A stretch of 64,000 bases of DNA from Rhodococcus sp. OK302 (GCF_002245895.1 NZ_NPJZ01000001.1:1-64000), one strand, 5' to 3'; shown: positions 52,634-62,245, numbered from the stretch's first letter. Notes: a model not told the origin generated them from the letters alone. Numbers and translations: made by a program.

Positions 52634-52659
52634 GCTGGTTTCCCCCCACTCTGGACCGC

Positions 52660-52706
52660 GTGAACGTATCGCTTCCCTTATCCAACAAGGGGAGCGATAC
52701 GTTCAC
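52660..52706. terminator. Bidirectional terminator htdX / tetR
   Basis: Twenty-base arms at 52660-52679 and 52687-52706 with one wobble mismatch and a 7-base loop, between the two converging genes. Confidence 0.88.
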
Positions 52707-52724
52707 CCGGGAGAGGGGGTGGGA

Positions 52725-53324
52725 CTATTCGGGCTTTTTCTTGCCCGACAGACCGCGCCACGCCAGGGACTCGAGCAGATCCGCCGCCTCGTCCACTTCG
52801 ATTTCGCCGCCGGCAACACGGTCGGCAACAGCCTCACCGGCCCCGACGAGTGCAATTGCGATGATCCCGTAGTCGTGGGCAGCATCCGGATCCTTGGTGC
52901 TGGACTCGAGCAGATGCGCGGTCAGTTCGATCAACCTGTCGCGACTGGACTGCACGGTTCCCGCAAAAGCCTGCTGCCCGACGGCCTGACGGTAGAGCAC
53001 CATCCACGACTTTCGGTTGGCCCCCACGAATCCGAGGAACCCTTCGAGGGCAGCGCGCAGTTGCTCACGCGGTGTCAGATTGGGTGCACCGGCCGGGGCA
53101 AGTGCCTCGAGAAAGCGCAGACCCTCACGGTGGATGCATGCGGCAAAGAGTTCTTCTTTGGAGCCGTAGTACAGGTACAGCATCGGCTTCGAGATCTCAG
53201 CTTTGGCTGCAATGGCATCCATCGAGGTTTCGTGGAATCCCCTGTCCGAGAACACGTCCACGGCCGCGTCGAGCATCTGCTGCTCACGCACCGCGCGTGG
53301 CAGTCGCTTTGTGCCGCCGGCCAT
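52725..53324 (-). CDS. TetR-family regulator, Rv0238-like
   Basis: A 199-residue TetR protein; ATG 53324 follows GGAGGA. The HTH lies at residues 14-60 (MLDAAVDVFSDRGFHETSMDAIAAKAEISKPMLYLYYGSKEEL in parts). By position between lpqI and htdX it corresponds to M. tuberculosis Rv0238. A perfect TTAC-N6-GTAA palindrome lies 30-50 bp upstream, suggesting self-repression and control of the fad/fab genes. Acyl-CoA is a plausible ligand, by inference only. Confidence 0.88.
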   Translation of the reverse strand: MAGGTKRLPRAVREQQMLDAAVDVFSDRGFHETSMDAIAAKAEISKPMLYLYYGSKEELFAACIHREGLRFLEALAPAGAPNLTPREQLRAALEGFLGFVGANRKSWMVLYRQAVGQQAFAGTVQSSRDRLIELTAHLLESSTKDPDAAHDYGIIAIALVGAGEAVADRVAGGEIEVDEAADLLESLAWRGLSGKKKPE

Positions 53325-53353
53325 GCTTCCTCCAACCACAGGGGTAAATTTCG

Positions 53354-53373
53354 ATCTTACTCTACGGTAAGAT
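53354..53373. promoter_or_regulatory. TTAC-N6-GTAA operator at the tetR promoter
   Basis: ATCTTACTCTACGGTAAGAT is an inverted repeat with 7-bp arms and the core TTAC-N6-GTAA. It lies between the lpqI stop and the tetR start on the minus strand. Confidence 0.7.
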
Positions 53374-53384
53374 ATACCGTCGAC

Positions 53385-54575
53385 TCAGCAGGTGATTGCG
53401 CCCTTGGTCTGCGCCACAGTCACCACGGCCTGGTCAACACGAGACTGCGGCAGAGCGCCTGACGCAACAGCCTCTTCGAGATGATCGAGCACCCGCGGCA
53501 CGTCCTTGGTTGTCAGCCACAAAGCCTGGTCCACGCCTGCCACCAGTGCGGCCTGCACGGCGTCGGCAATATCGTATCGGTCGGTGATGGCCTGCATGCC
53601 ACTGAGGTCATCGGTGAAGACCGGTCCCGTGAACGGTGCTGCGCCGTAACCGGTTCCGGCACGCAAGAACGCAACCGCCGACGGGCTGATACTGGCCGGG
53701 ACGCCCGGTTCGGTCAGACCCGGAACCTCCAGATGGCCCATCATCACGCCGACGCCGGTGTTCGCCAACTCACGAAAGGGAATGAGATCCGACGCGATGA
53801 GATTCTCGATTGGCGGCGTCGTGACCGCGCCGGTGTGCGAATCTCCGGATGCACTGCCGTGGCCCGGGAAGTGTTTGATCACCGGGAAAATGCCGGCATC
53901 ACGCATTCCCTGCGCGTAGGCGCCGGCATAAGCGACAACGACCTCGGGATCATCCGAGTACGAACGATCGCCGATCACCGAATCGGCGGGCTGAGAACTC
54001 ACGTCGACGTCAGGTGCGTAATTGACCGTGATTCCCAGGTCCTTCAGTCCGCGACCACGCTCGAGCGCCATTTGGTACGTCTGTTCCACCGTCATCGTCT
54101 CGGCAGTTTCCCGTGCCGACGGATCGGGTCCGAGGATGCCCGCGACCCGAGAAACGCGTCCACCCTCCTCGTCGATCGTGACCATCAACGGCAGATTCGA
54201 CGCCGAAGTTACTTGCGGTACTTCATGGTTGGTCAACATCGACTGATCGGTCCAACTGCCGACGAAGATGCCGCCGATCTGCTCGCTGTCCACGATCGCC
54301 CGGGCGTCGGCGGTTCCGGTGACTCCGACGTTGAGAAGTTGCGCAAGCTTCTGCCGCAGCGACAAGGACGCGAGAAGATCGCTGCCGCACGTGGCCGGTG
54401 CCGGCACCGTACTGGAAGCCACCGGCGCCGACGCCATCTCGGATGTAGTGGTCGCCAGGGTCGAGGATGTCGACGTCTCGGGCGCTGCGACGTCCCCGCC
54501 GTCGGTCGAGCATCCCGCTACCAACCCTCCGCAGAGCGCAAGGGTGGTCGCCGTTTTTGCAAACTTGATCCGCAT
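53385..54575 (-). CDS. lpqI: LpqI-like beta-N-acetylglucosaminidase lipoprotein (GH3)
   Basis: A 396-residue lipoprotein; lipobox LVAGC is near residue 18-22. The body is a NagZ-type GH3 domain: MVTIDEEGGRVSRV near 130, KHFPGHGSASGDSHTGAV near 225-240 with the His/Asp dyad and FTDDLSGM near 310. LpqI of M. tuberculosis releases GlcNAc from muropeptide fragments in cell-wall recycling. It lies upstream of the TetR gene in the same direction, as in mycobacteria. Confidence 0.9.
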   Translation of the reverse strand: MRIKFAKTATTLALCGGLVAGCSTDGGDVAAPETSTSSTLATTTSEMASAPVASSTVPAPATCGSDLLASLSLRQKLAQLLNVGVTGTADARAIVDSEQIGGIFVGSWTDQSMLTNHEVPQVTSASNLPLMVTIDEEGGRVSRVAGILGPDPSARETAETMTVEQTYQMALERGRGLKDLGITVNYAPDVDVSSQPADSVIGDRSYSDDPEVVVAYAGAYAQGMRDAGIFPVIKHFPGHGSASGDSHTGAVTTPPIENLIASDLIPFRELANTGVGVMMGHLEVPGLTEPGVPASISPSAVAFLRAGTGYGAAPFTGPVFTDDLSGMQAITDRYDIADAVQAALVAGVDQALWLTTKDVPRVLDHLEEAVASGALPQSRVDQAVVTVAQTKGAITC

Positions 54576-54675
54576 ACTCCGACCGTAACGGACCCGATGC
54601 CCTTACACTCCCTCACGGGCGCCTTGGGACGGTAGCCTGGACGTGAACCGATTCCCCGCCAACGAGGAGGTCGTG

Positions 54676-55143
54676 ATGCCACAAGGATTGATGCTCATCG
54701 CGTACGACGGTTCCGACAACGCTCGACGCGCTATCACCTACGCGGGGCGTTTTCTTGCCGCTAATCGCGCAATTCTTGTCACCGCGTGGGAGCCGATGGT
54801 TCGCCAAGCTGCCCGGATGTCCGGCCTCTCGGGCGTGATGCAACCCGAGTGGATACCGGACGACGACGTCGAGGACATCGCGTACACCGATGCCAAGAGC
54901 ACGCTGGCCGAGGGCGTCGCGTTGGCTGAGGCCGCCGGTTTAACTGTGGAAGGTCGTAGCGCCGAATGCACGTCGGCCATTTGGTCGGCGATCGTCGAAA
55001 CTGCTGACGAGTTGGATGTCGACATCATCGTCACGGGCACACGCGGCACCACCGGTTTGCGCTCGTTATTGCAGAGCAGCGTCGCGGATCATGTTCTGCG
55101 TCACAGTCATCGACCGGTGTTGATCGTCCCTCCAGGTAAGTGA
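54676..55143 (+). CDS. Universal stress protein
   Basis: A 155-residue single-domain USP. ATG 54676 has a GAGGAGG site. LIAYDGSDNARRAI begins the fold and the ATP-loop region reads TGTRGTTGLRSLLQSSVADHVL. The last Gly of the usual G-2X-G-9X-G-S pattern is Gln here, so nucleotide binding may be weaker. It is divergent from lpqI. Confidence 0.88.
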   Translation: MPQGLMLIAYDGSDNARRAITYAGRFLAANRAILVTAWEPMVRQAARMSGLSGVMQPEWIPDDDVEDIAYTDAKSTLAEGVALAEAAGLTVEGRSAECTSAIWSAIVETADELDVDIIVTGTRGTTGLRSLLQSSVADHVLRHSHRPVLIVPPGK

Positions 55144-55177
55144 CCCGCCCGGGTAGCCGACTAATGTGTTAGCCACC

Positions 55178-56269
55178 ATGGACGGTTTTGTTCTCTCTCG
55201 GCCCGATCACAGTGTGCTCACTCGCGGCGTACGACGCAGCTTCGACTGCGCACGCGCAGCGGCCGACGCGTTGTCGGACGGTTCTGCGCGTCTGATCGTC
55301 GGGGCACTGCCCTTCGACCCGTCGGCGCCGACGGCTCTGTACGAACCTGCCCACGCCACCGTCACCAACGGTCCGTGGAGTCCGGAAACCGTCGGCGACT
55401 TGCCGGTCACGCGGGCGGTTCGCGAAATCCCGTCGTCGGCGGAGCATCTGCTGCGGGTGGAAAAACTGATCGATCGCCTACGCAACCGTGAACTCGACAA
55501 GGTGGTCTCGGCCCGGACCGTCGAACTTCTTGCCGAATCTCCCATCTCTCCAACAGCACTCGCTGCCCGGATGGCTGCGCTCAATCCCGCCGCCACCACT
55601 TTCTCCGTTGATCTCAGCGCCGCGGGAGCCGGTTTCGTGGGACACAGCCTGGTGGGCGCCACCCCCGAAGTGTTGGTGAGTCGGCGGGGAACGGTCGTGA
55701 CATGCCGCCCCCTCGCTGGGACTGCGCGGAGAGGCACGTCACCCGAGTCTGATCGCGACGCCGGCACAAGCCTTCTGCATTCCACGAAGAACCTGGCCGA
55801 GCATGCGTTTGTCACTGCTTGGATTCGGGAAATTCTGGAACCGCTGTGCTCCGACCTTTCGGTGCCGACGACGCCCGAGCTGACCAGCACCCATGAGGTC
55901 TGGCACCTTGCCAGCCCGATTCGCGGCATTCTGAGGGACCCCACCACCTCCGCACTCGGCCTTGCGATAGCCCTCCATCCGACACCCGCGCTCTGCGGAA
56001 CGCCCACCGATGCTGCCTTGGACGTCATCCGGGACATCGAAGAGCCGAGACGGTTCTACGGCGGCGCCGTCGGATGGTGCGACGGCGACGGCGACGGCGA
56101 TTGGGTGGTTGCGATTCGCTGCGCCGAGATCAGTGCCGACGGGCTCACTGCCTGGGCTAGCGCGGGCGGCGGAATCGTCGCCGAATCGGACCCCCAGGAC
56201 GAATTGGACGAGACAACCACGAAATTGCGGACTCTACTCACCGCGCTTGGTGTTCGAAAAACAAACTAA
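55178..56269 (+). CDS. Isochorismate synthase
   Basis: A 363-residue chorismate-binding enzyme (MenF/EntC/DhbC family) converting chorismate to isochorismate for menaquinone or catechol siderophore. Conserved features: GATPEVLVSRRG near 165, RPLAGTARRGTSPESD near 185, STKNLAEHAFV near 205, HPTPALCGTP near 270 and FYGGAVGWCDGDGDGDW near 295. No menaquinone or siderophore genes adjoin, so its pathway cannot be told from context. Confidence 0.88.
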   Translation: MDGFVLSRPDHSVLTRGVRRSFDCARAAADALSDGSARLIVGALPFDPSAPTALYEPAHATVTNGPWSPETVGDLPVTRAVREIPSSAEHLLRVEKLIDRLRNRELDKVVSARTVELLAESPISPTALAARMAALNPAATTFSVDLSAAGAGFVGHSLVGATPEVLVSRRGTVVTCRPLAGTARRGTSPESDRDAGTSLLHSTKNLAEHAFVTAWIREILEPLCSDLSVPTTPELTSTHEVWHLASPIRGILRDPTTSALGLAIALHPTPALCGTPTDAALDVIRDIEEPRRFYGGAVGWCDGDGDGDWVVAIRCAEISADGLTAWASAGGGIVAESDPQDELDETTTKLRTLLTALGVRKTN

Positions 56270-56389
56270 TCCACACGTACTGGGGCCAATCGTCCGAATT
56301 CTCGAGAACGGGTGATACCTTGACCCGAACAGTTCGTACGGACCGGTAAGTTCCGGCCGACCGACCCACGACCTATTGGGAGATCCGCG

Positions 56390-56563
56390 ATGACGAAGTT
56401 CCTTGTCCCCGGCGTGGTTAGCGCTGTCGCCGGCGTCGTTCTGGGTGCCGCCGCCATATTCGGCGCAACGGCCGCAGCTTCGGACAACACTCGTCCCGAG
56501 ATCGACCGCAGCGGAAACGCAAATTCTTCCATCCTGAACCAGGTTGAGTACGGCAGCCGCTGA
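56390..56563 (+). CDS. DUF2613 small exported protein (Rv0236A-like)
   Basis: A 57-residue protein too short for ordinary gene calls, but clear: GGGAG site, ATG 56390, hydrophobic VVSAVAGVVLGAAAIFGATAA and a polar tail ending SSILNQVEYGSR. This matches the DUF2613 family, found in front of aftD in mycobacteria (Rv0236A). Its last 20 bp overlap the start of aftD. Role unknown; the linkage is conserved. Confidence 0.88.
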   Translation: MTKFLVPGVVSAVAGVVLGAAAIFGATAAASDNTRPEIDRSGNANSSILNQVEYGSR

Positions 56564-59500
56564 GAGCGCAAGCCTCGCGAGTTCCCGTTCTTCCGCCGAC
56601 GCAGTGCCGTCGGCGGAGCCTCTGTCCAAGCGGTGGCTGTTCGGCGCCTCCGTTGTAGCGTTTCTTCTCACCTTTCTTCAGGCACCCGGGCTGATCACAG
56701 CCGACACCAAGTACGACCTGACACAAAATCCGTTCGGCTTCCTCGAACGTGCTTCACATCAGTGGAGTAGTCAGGCTCCACTTGGCCAAGTTCAGAACCA
56801 GGCCTACGGGTACTTCTTCCCGCACGGCCCTTTCTTTGCGTTGGGCGAACTTGCACACATTCCGCCCTGGATGACGCAGCGCATCTGGTGGGCATTACTG
56901 CTGATCGCCGGATTCTGGGGCATCATCCGCGTCGCCGAAGCACTGGGTGTCGGTAGCCGGAGTTCTCGTCTTATCGCGGCAGTGGCGTTTGTCCTGTCCC
57001 CTCGCGTACTCACGACTCTCGGCTCGATTTCGTCGGAAACCTTGCCGATGATGTTGGCGCCGTGGGTGTTGCTGCCGGTAATTGTGGCGTTCCGCCCTGT
57101 GCGCCTTTCTGGTAGCGCCGACTACCAAAAAGGCGCACAGGGCCGAAGGCCCTATTGGAAATTGGCCGCACAATCCGGCCTTGCCGTTGCCCTCATGGGC
57201 TCGATCAACGCGGTCGCTACCGCCGCCGCCTGCCTCGTCGCTGTTATCTGGTGGCTCTCGTACAAACCGAACCGCGCGTGGCTGACGTTCACCGCATGGT
57301 GGGCACTGTTCGTCGCTCTCGGCACGCTCTGGTGGATCGTTCCGCTGCTCCTCCTCGGCAAGGTCAGCCCACCGTTCCTCGACTACATCGAATCTGCCGG
57401 CGTCACGACGCAGTGGACGTCGCTGGCTGAAATCCTCCGGGGCACCGATAGTTGGACACCGTTCGTATCGCCGGAACGTATTGCCGGAGCTGTTCTCGTC
57501 ACTCAACCAGCAGCCGTGGTCGCGACAGGCTTGGTTGCGGCGGCCGGACTCGCCGGACTCGCCATGCGTTCCATGCCTGCCCGCGGACGATTGACGCTCA
57601 TCCTCTTTGTCGGCATCACCGGATTGGCTGCCGGGTACGTCGGTGAGCTCAGTTCGCCGATCTCCGATCAGGTTCGTCTGTTCCTCGACTCCGCTGGTGC
57701 ACCCCTGCGCAATGTCCACAAGCTCGAGCCGCTGGTCCGCTTGCCGCTGGTACTCGGACTCGCCCATCTGCTGGCGAAAGTCCCGCTGCCGGGCTCTGTT
57801 CCGACTGCGCGTTGGCGACGCGCTTTCATTCACCCCGAACGCGAACCGATGGTTGCGTTGACCTCCCTGATCCTGGTCGCGCTCACTCTCTCGACGGCCT
57901 TGGCGTGGACCGGCAAACTGGCACCCCGCGGCGCATACCCCGAGGTGCCGTCGTATTGGAACGAAGCCGCACAATGGCTGGAAGACAACACCTCTCCCGG
58001 CTCCGAAGCCGAACGCGCCCTGATAGTGCCGGGAGCGCCCTTCGGCAGCCAGGTGTGGGGACTGACCCGCGACGAACCCCTTCAAGCGCTGGCGACGACG
58101 CCGTGGGCTGTCCGCGACTCGGTCCCGTTGACCCCGCCCGGCGCGATTCGTGCCCTCGACTCCGTGCAGCGCCTGATCGCCGACGGCCGTCCTTCCGACG
58201 GACTCGCGCAAACGCTTCTCGGCCAAGGCATTCACTTCCTCGTCATGCGCAACGATTTGGACGGCGACACCTCTCGCTCCGCCCGGCCGATCCTGGTCCA
58301 TCAGGCGGTCGAAGGCTCCCCCGGAATCAACAAGGTCGCCGAATTCGGCGACGACGCCTCACCGAAGCCGATCGAAGGCCTTGTCGCCGACAGCGATCTG
58401 CGCCCCGGCTACTCGCCGATCGAGATCTTCCAGGTCACCCCACCCGATGGCAGTGACGCTGTCAGCGGCCCGTATGCGGTAGACCTCACCACTGTCCCGC
58501 GCATCCAAGGTGGACCGGAAGCCGTTCAACGCCTGCATGAAAGCGGATTGGTTCCCGGCACCGGCCCCGTCGTATTCGCCGCCGATGCAGCCGCTGCCGG
58601 ATTGCCGGTCGATACAGCAGCCGCAGGCTTGCCCCTCAATACTGTCACCGTGACCGACACTCCTCGTGATCGCGAAACCGATTTCGGTCAGGTGGACAAT
58701 CACAGCTCCGCGCTGAGGACTCCCGAGAGTCAACGACGCACGTACAACCTGGTTCCCGACTACCCCGTCACCGATACCCCACTGGGAGAAGGGCCGTCGC
58801 TGGTAGAAGGGCAGTGGAGCGGCGCGTCGATCACGGTCTCGAGCTCGGCGTCCGACGCCACCCAACTGGGCGGGACGTCGCCGTCGAGCAGTCCCGCCGC
58901 GACGGTCGACGGCGATCCGGGTACCGGCTGGTTCAGCAACGGAATCGAACGTGCCCTCGGACAGTGGTTGCAGATCGACTTCGACACTCCCATTTCGAGT
59001 GGCCTGCTCCATCTGACTACCAGCGCCGCCGCAATCGGGGCACCCGTCAAATGGCTCGAGGTGTCCACACCGAACGGAAGCACCGCGGTCAAGGTCGATC
59101 GGCCAGGCGAGCCCGTTACCGTCTCCATCCCGGTCGGTACCACGCCGTGGCTCCGGGTGACGGCAACGCATACCGAAAATGGCTCGGTCGGAACGCAGTT
59201 CGGTATCAGCGAGCTCATCGTCGAAGACTTCGCCGATCGCAGTGCGCCGAAGCCGGTTCCCATTCGCTTCGACACCGTTCTACCGGCGACACCGAACAAC
59301 TCTTCCGTATCTTCCTGGAATCTGACCCAGGAATTCCCGGGCCGAAATTCCTGCGCGAACACCACTGAACGAGTGCGATGCAGCAACGCATTCATGGCGA
59401 TCCCCGAGGAACCGAGCCGTTTCAGCCGCACCCTGAGCGTCCCCGAAAATACTTCTGTCACAGCCGCTCTGACGGTTCGAGCGCGCCAGGGCCACGCATT

Positions 59501-60959
59501 GGAAGAGCTCCTACGCGTTCCCGGCCGAATCACGGCCTCCGGTTCGAGCGATATCGGCGACACCCGCGGATCAGCATTTGCCGCCGTTGACGGCGATCCA
59601 CGGACCACCTGGTCCGCGTCCCAGAGCACCGCCGAGCCCGGTGGCCCCAAACCGACTCTTACCCTGACGCTTCCGGAACCGACCCTGGTCACTGCCCTCG
59701 ACATCACGCCCAGTCTCGGCGTCTTGCCGTCGTTGCCGACCAGCGTTGCCGTAAATCTCGGAAACGGGCCTCAGGTGCGCAGACTTGACGATGGAAATCG
59801 AGTGTCACTGTCCCCCTTCGTCACCGACAAGATCGTTCTGAGTATCGCGGACTGGGATCCGGTTCTCGACCAGAACGCAATGGGCTTCGCTCAGGTGCAG
59901 CCGACGGGCCTGGCAGAAGTAGGCGTGATCGGCAGCGACGGCACAGCTGTTGCGGGTTCCGGCGTGCAATCCGACAACGCCCTCGACGGTCGGCAGATCA
60001 ACGTGCCCTGCGGCACCGGCCCGACGATCACGATTGCGGGACAACAGTTCCCCACAACAATCGACACCACGGCCGGGCAACTCCGCACCGGAGCGCCGAT
60101 CGAGGCGACGGTCTGCGGGATAAACGCATCTGCGGACCTTCCCGCAGGCCAACCGGAGGTGTTGGTCGAACCCGGACCGGCATTCTCGGTCGACATCCTC
60201 GACCTCACCACTGTCGGTTCTGCTCCTCTGACAGCGCAGAAGAACAGCGCGCTCGTGTCTTCGGCGTGGACGGCCAATCACCGCGAACTCATCGTCGACG
60301 ATGCCGCCACCGATCAATTGATCGTCAACCCGGAAAGCACGAGTACCGGCTGGATCGCCACCGCGCCGGACGGTTCCGAATTGGCACCAGTCGTAGTGAA
60401 CGGCTGGCAGCAGGGCTGGATCGTGCCCGCCGGTACCTCCGGGACCATCGCTCTCGATTTCCCCGGCGACCGCTGGTACCGACTCGGAATCTTCGGCGGG
60501 TTGGTACTGCTGATTCCGTTGATGCTGGCTGCGCTTCTCCCGACTCGACGCGCCCCGAAGTCCCCGACACCGCCGCGGCCCTGGCATAGCGTCTCTGCGG
60601 GCTGGCTAGGCGTCTTGGCGGCATCCACGGTAATCGGCGGTGGAACCGGAGCGGCGATCGTCGTCGTCTGTTCCGCGATTGCTCTGGGGTTGATGCGGAA
60701 GATCGGACCCGTTCGCACCGCCCGCGTCATGGTCGGAACTGCCGGTGTCGCCGCGATGGTCAGCATCACCATGCTTTCCACCGGACCCTGGCGGGCGCCC
60801 GGCGGATACGTCGGAGATTCGTTCCTGATTCAGTTCTCGATGTTGGTGGCGTTGGTCGTGACCGGACTGGCCGCATTGCCCTTTGCCGACTCACCGATGT
60901 GGCGACGCTTTTCCCAACGGGTCACGAAGATACGCGCCGGTTCCTCCACCAGCGCGTAA
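56544..60959 (+). CDS. aftD: Arabinofuranosyltransferase AftD
   Basis: A 1471-residue GT-C membrane enzyme. Residues about 28-460 have some 10-11 membrane helices, with the conserved GLITADTKYDLTQNPFGFL (catalytic Asp region) near 50. A long outer part (about 470-1300) contains two discoidin-like carbohydrate-binding repeats (near 760-900 and 1000-1120). Further helices close the protein at about 1310-1450. AftD adds arabinofuranose to wall arabinan. The start is TTG 56544, coupled to the DUF2613 gene. It overlaps the convergent acyltransferase by 130 bp, and an internal palindrome lies at 57094-57143. Confidence 0.9.
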   Translation: MSTAAAESASLASSRSSADAVPSAEPLSKRWLFGASVVAFLLTFLQAPGLITADTKYDLTQNPFGFLERASHQWSSQAPLGQVQNQAYGYFFPHGPFFALGELAHIPPWMTQRIWWALLLIAGFWGIIRVAEALGVGSRSSRLIAAVAFVLSPRVLTTLGSISSETLPMMLAPWVLLPVIVAFRPVRLSGSADYQKGAQGRRPYWKLAAQSGLAVALMGSINAVATAAACLVAVIWWLSYKPNRAWLTFTAWWALFVALGTLWWIVPLLLLGKVSPPFLDYIESAGVTTQWTSLAEILRGTDSWTPFVSPERIAGAVLVTQPAAVVATGLVAAAGLAGLAMRSMPARGRLTLILFVGITGLAAGYVGELSSPISDQVRLFLDSAGAPLRNVHKLEPLVRLPLVLGLAHLLAKVPLPGSVPTARWRRAFIHPEREPMVALTSLILVALTLSTALAWTGKLAPRGAYPEVPSYWNEAAQWLEDNTSPGSEAERALIVPGAPFGSQVWGLTRDEPLQALATTPWAVRDSVPLTPPGAIRALDSVQRLIADGRPSDGLAQTLLGQGIHFLVMRNDLDGDTSRSARPILVHQAVEGSPGINKVAEFGDDASPKPIEGLVADSDLRPGYSPIEIFQVTPPDGSDAVSGPYAVDLTTVPRIQGGPEAVQRLHESGLVPGTGPVVFAADAAAAGLPVDTAAAGLPLNTVTVTDTPRDRETDFGQVDNHSSALRTPESQRRTYNLVPDYPVTDTPLGEGPSLVEGQWSGASITVSSSASDATQLGGTSPSSSPAATVDGDPGTGWFSNGIERALGQWLQIDFDTPISSGLLHLTTSAAAIGAPVKWLEVSTPNGSTAVKVDRPGEPVTVSIPVGTTPWLRVTATHTENGSVGTQFGISELIVEDFADRSAPKPVPIRFDTVLPATPNNSSVSSWNLTQEFPGRNSCANTTERVRCSNAFMAIPEEPSRFSRTLSVPENTSVTAALTVRARQGHALEELLRVPGRITASGSSDIGDTRGSAFAAVDGDPRTTWSASQSTAEPGGPKPTLTLTLPEPTLVTALDITPSLGVLPSLPTSVAVNLGNGPQVRRLDDGNRVSLSPFVTDKIVLSIADWDPVLDQNAMGFAQVQPTGLAEVGVIGSDGTAVAGSGVQSDNALDGRQINVPCGTGPTITIAGQQFPTTIDTTAGQLRTGAPIEATVCGINASADLPAGQPEVLVEPGPAFSVDILDLTTVGSAPLTAQKNSALVSSAWTANHRELIVDDAATDQLIVNPESTSTGWIATAPDGSELAPVVVNGWQQGWIVPAGTSGTIALDFPGDRWYRLGIFGGLVLLIPLMLAALLPTRRAPKSPTPPRPWHSVSAGWLGVLAASTVIGGGTGAAIVVVCSAIALGLMRKIGPVRTARVMVGTAGVAAMVSITMLSTGPWRAPGGYVGDSFLIQFSMLVALVVTGLAALPFADSPMWRRFSQRVTKIRAGSSTSA
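57094..57143. repeat. 50-bp palindromic element inside aftD
   Basis: Arms of 22 bases at 57094-57115 and 57122-57143 pair with one mismatch around a 6-base loop. It codes in frame for about 17 residues (RPVRLSGSADYQKGAQG) between membrane helices. This is a terminator-like structure in the middle of a required gene, so either an inserted repeat or a selected RNA structure. Confidence 0.85.
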
Positions 60960-62031
60960 CTTGCCGACGCCACAGCCACACTCAGAACGAACGTCAACGC
61001 CAGAACGTAGAAGAAGCTGCCCGAGAACGGCGCAATTCCGAACACCGGGAACACCGCGTTGAGAACCGCCAGATGCCAGATGAAAATTCCGTACGACCAG
61101 CGGCCGATCGCCAACGCCGTCGTGCCCGCCAGAAAACGATGCTCCGCCAGATCCCGCAGCACCAACGGAGCGATCAGCGCAAAACTGATGATCGCACCAA
61201 GCAGGATCTTCATCGAGAACTGCCAAGGCTCCGGACGCACCAGCCCCTCCGGCCCCGCCAGATCGGTGCACGACAAAACAAACGCAACGAGCGCCACACC
61301 CGCCAACAGCAACCGGTGATGAGCGAGACGGTGCATCCACGTCGACGGGCCGACAGCCAATTCCGCCAACACCATCCCCACCCCGAACCACGGCAGATAC
61401 CCCGGCAACCAATTGTCATGATGAATGAAATCGGGGGCAGGGACCGGCAGGAACGACCACGTCAACGCCAACCCCGACACCCCCAGCAGCAACGGAATCC
61501 GCCACCGCGCCGCACCTCCCCGAAGACGCACCAACAAAAGCGCAAAAGAGGAAGCAACAGATAGAACGCCACCTCCACCGAGAGGCTCCACATCTGGGTG
61601 AGTCCCTCGGTGAGCGTCAAAGGAACGAAGACTTGCACCAGACCGAGATTCGCGAGCCACACCTGGTATCCGCCGCCGGCTCCGGGCAGGAAAAGAAGTA
61701 TGAGCGTCACTGCCACCCAGTACGCGGGGAGAATACGTGTCGCGCGCGATATCCAATACTTCACGGTTTCTTGTGGTCGACCGATTCCGCGGGCCGCAGC
61801 TGCATGCGGACGCCACAACAGAAATCCGGACAGTGCAAAGAACACTGCCACGGCAAGATCAAGCCGACCGAAAGCTCTTCCGATCGCGCCGGATTGTGCT
61901 TCGCCGGTCTGGAATGCAACGTGAGTGACAAGAACGCCGAGTGCCGCCAAACCTCGCATACCGTCCAAAGCGGGAATGAAGCCCCGGGCCTGCGGCGGGA
62001 CGGTTCGAGAAGATTTCACGGGACTTATCAT
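60830..62031 (-). pseudogene. Acyltransferase-3 family membrane protein, frameshifted
   Basis: The gene encodes an OafA/acyltransferase-3 membrane protein with about 10 helices, which O-acylates sugars or lipids. The first part (from ATG 62031: FIPALDGMRGLAALGVLVTHVAF... to MWSLSVEVAFYLLLPL) runs into the wrong frame at an A4 run (61544-61547). The second part (FALLLVRLRGGAARW... to LVEEPARIFVTRW) is open in another frame to 60830. One extra base in that run restores a single product of about 400 aa. Its 3' end overlaps aftD by 130 bp. Confidence 0.82.
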
Positions 62032-62245
62032 CACGGATAATTGTGCACTCCAGGCTCATTGTCCGAAACCGCCAGGCACTTCAAAGAAAATGCCAGGCCA
62101 ATTCATGACCTCATGCGACAAACCGGGCCGGTGGACTGTTAGTGTTCTGCCACACAGGGTGTCTACGGTGACCCCATACGACCTGCGCAGCTCATATCGT
62201 GCAGGTTCCCGAACCTCAAAACTACTAACGGGTAGGAGTCACAGC

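Noticed and set aside
54643..54675. Longer start (GTG 54643) for the universal stress protein
   Set aside because: ATG 54676 has a GAGGAGG site at the right distance and matches the usual N-terminus.
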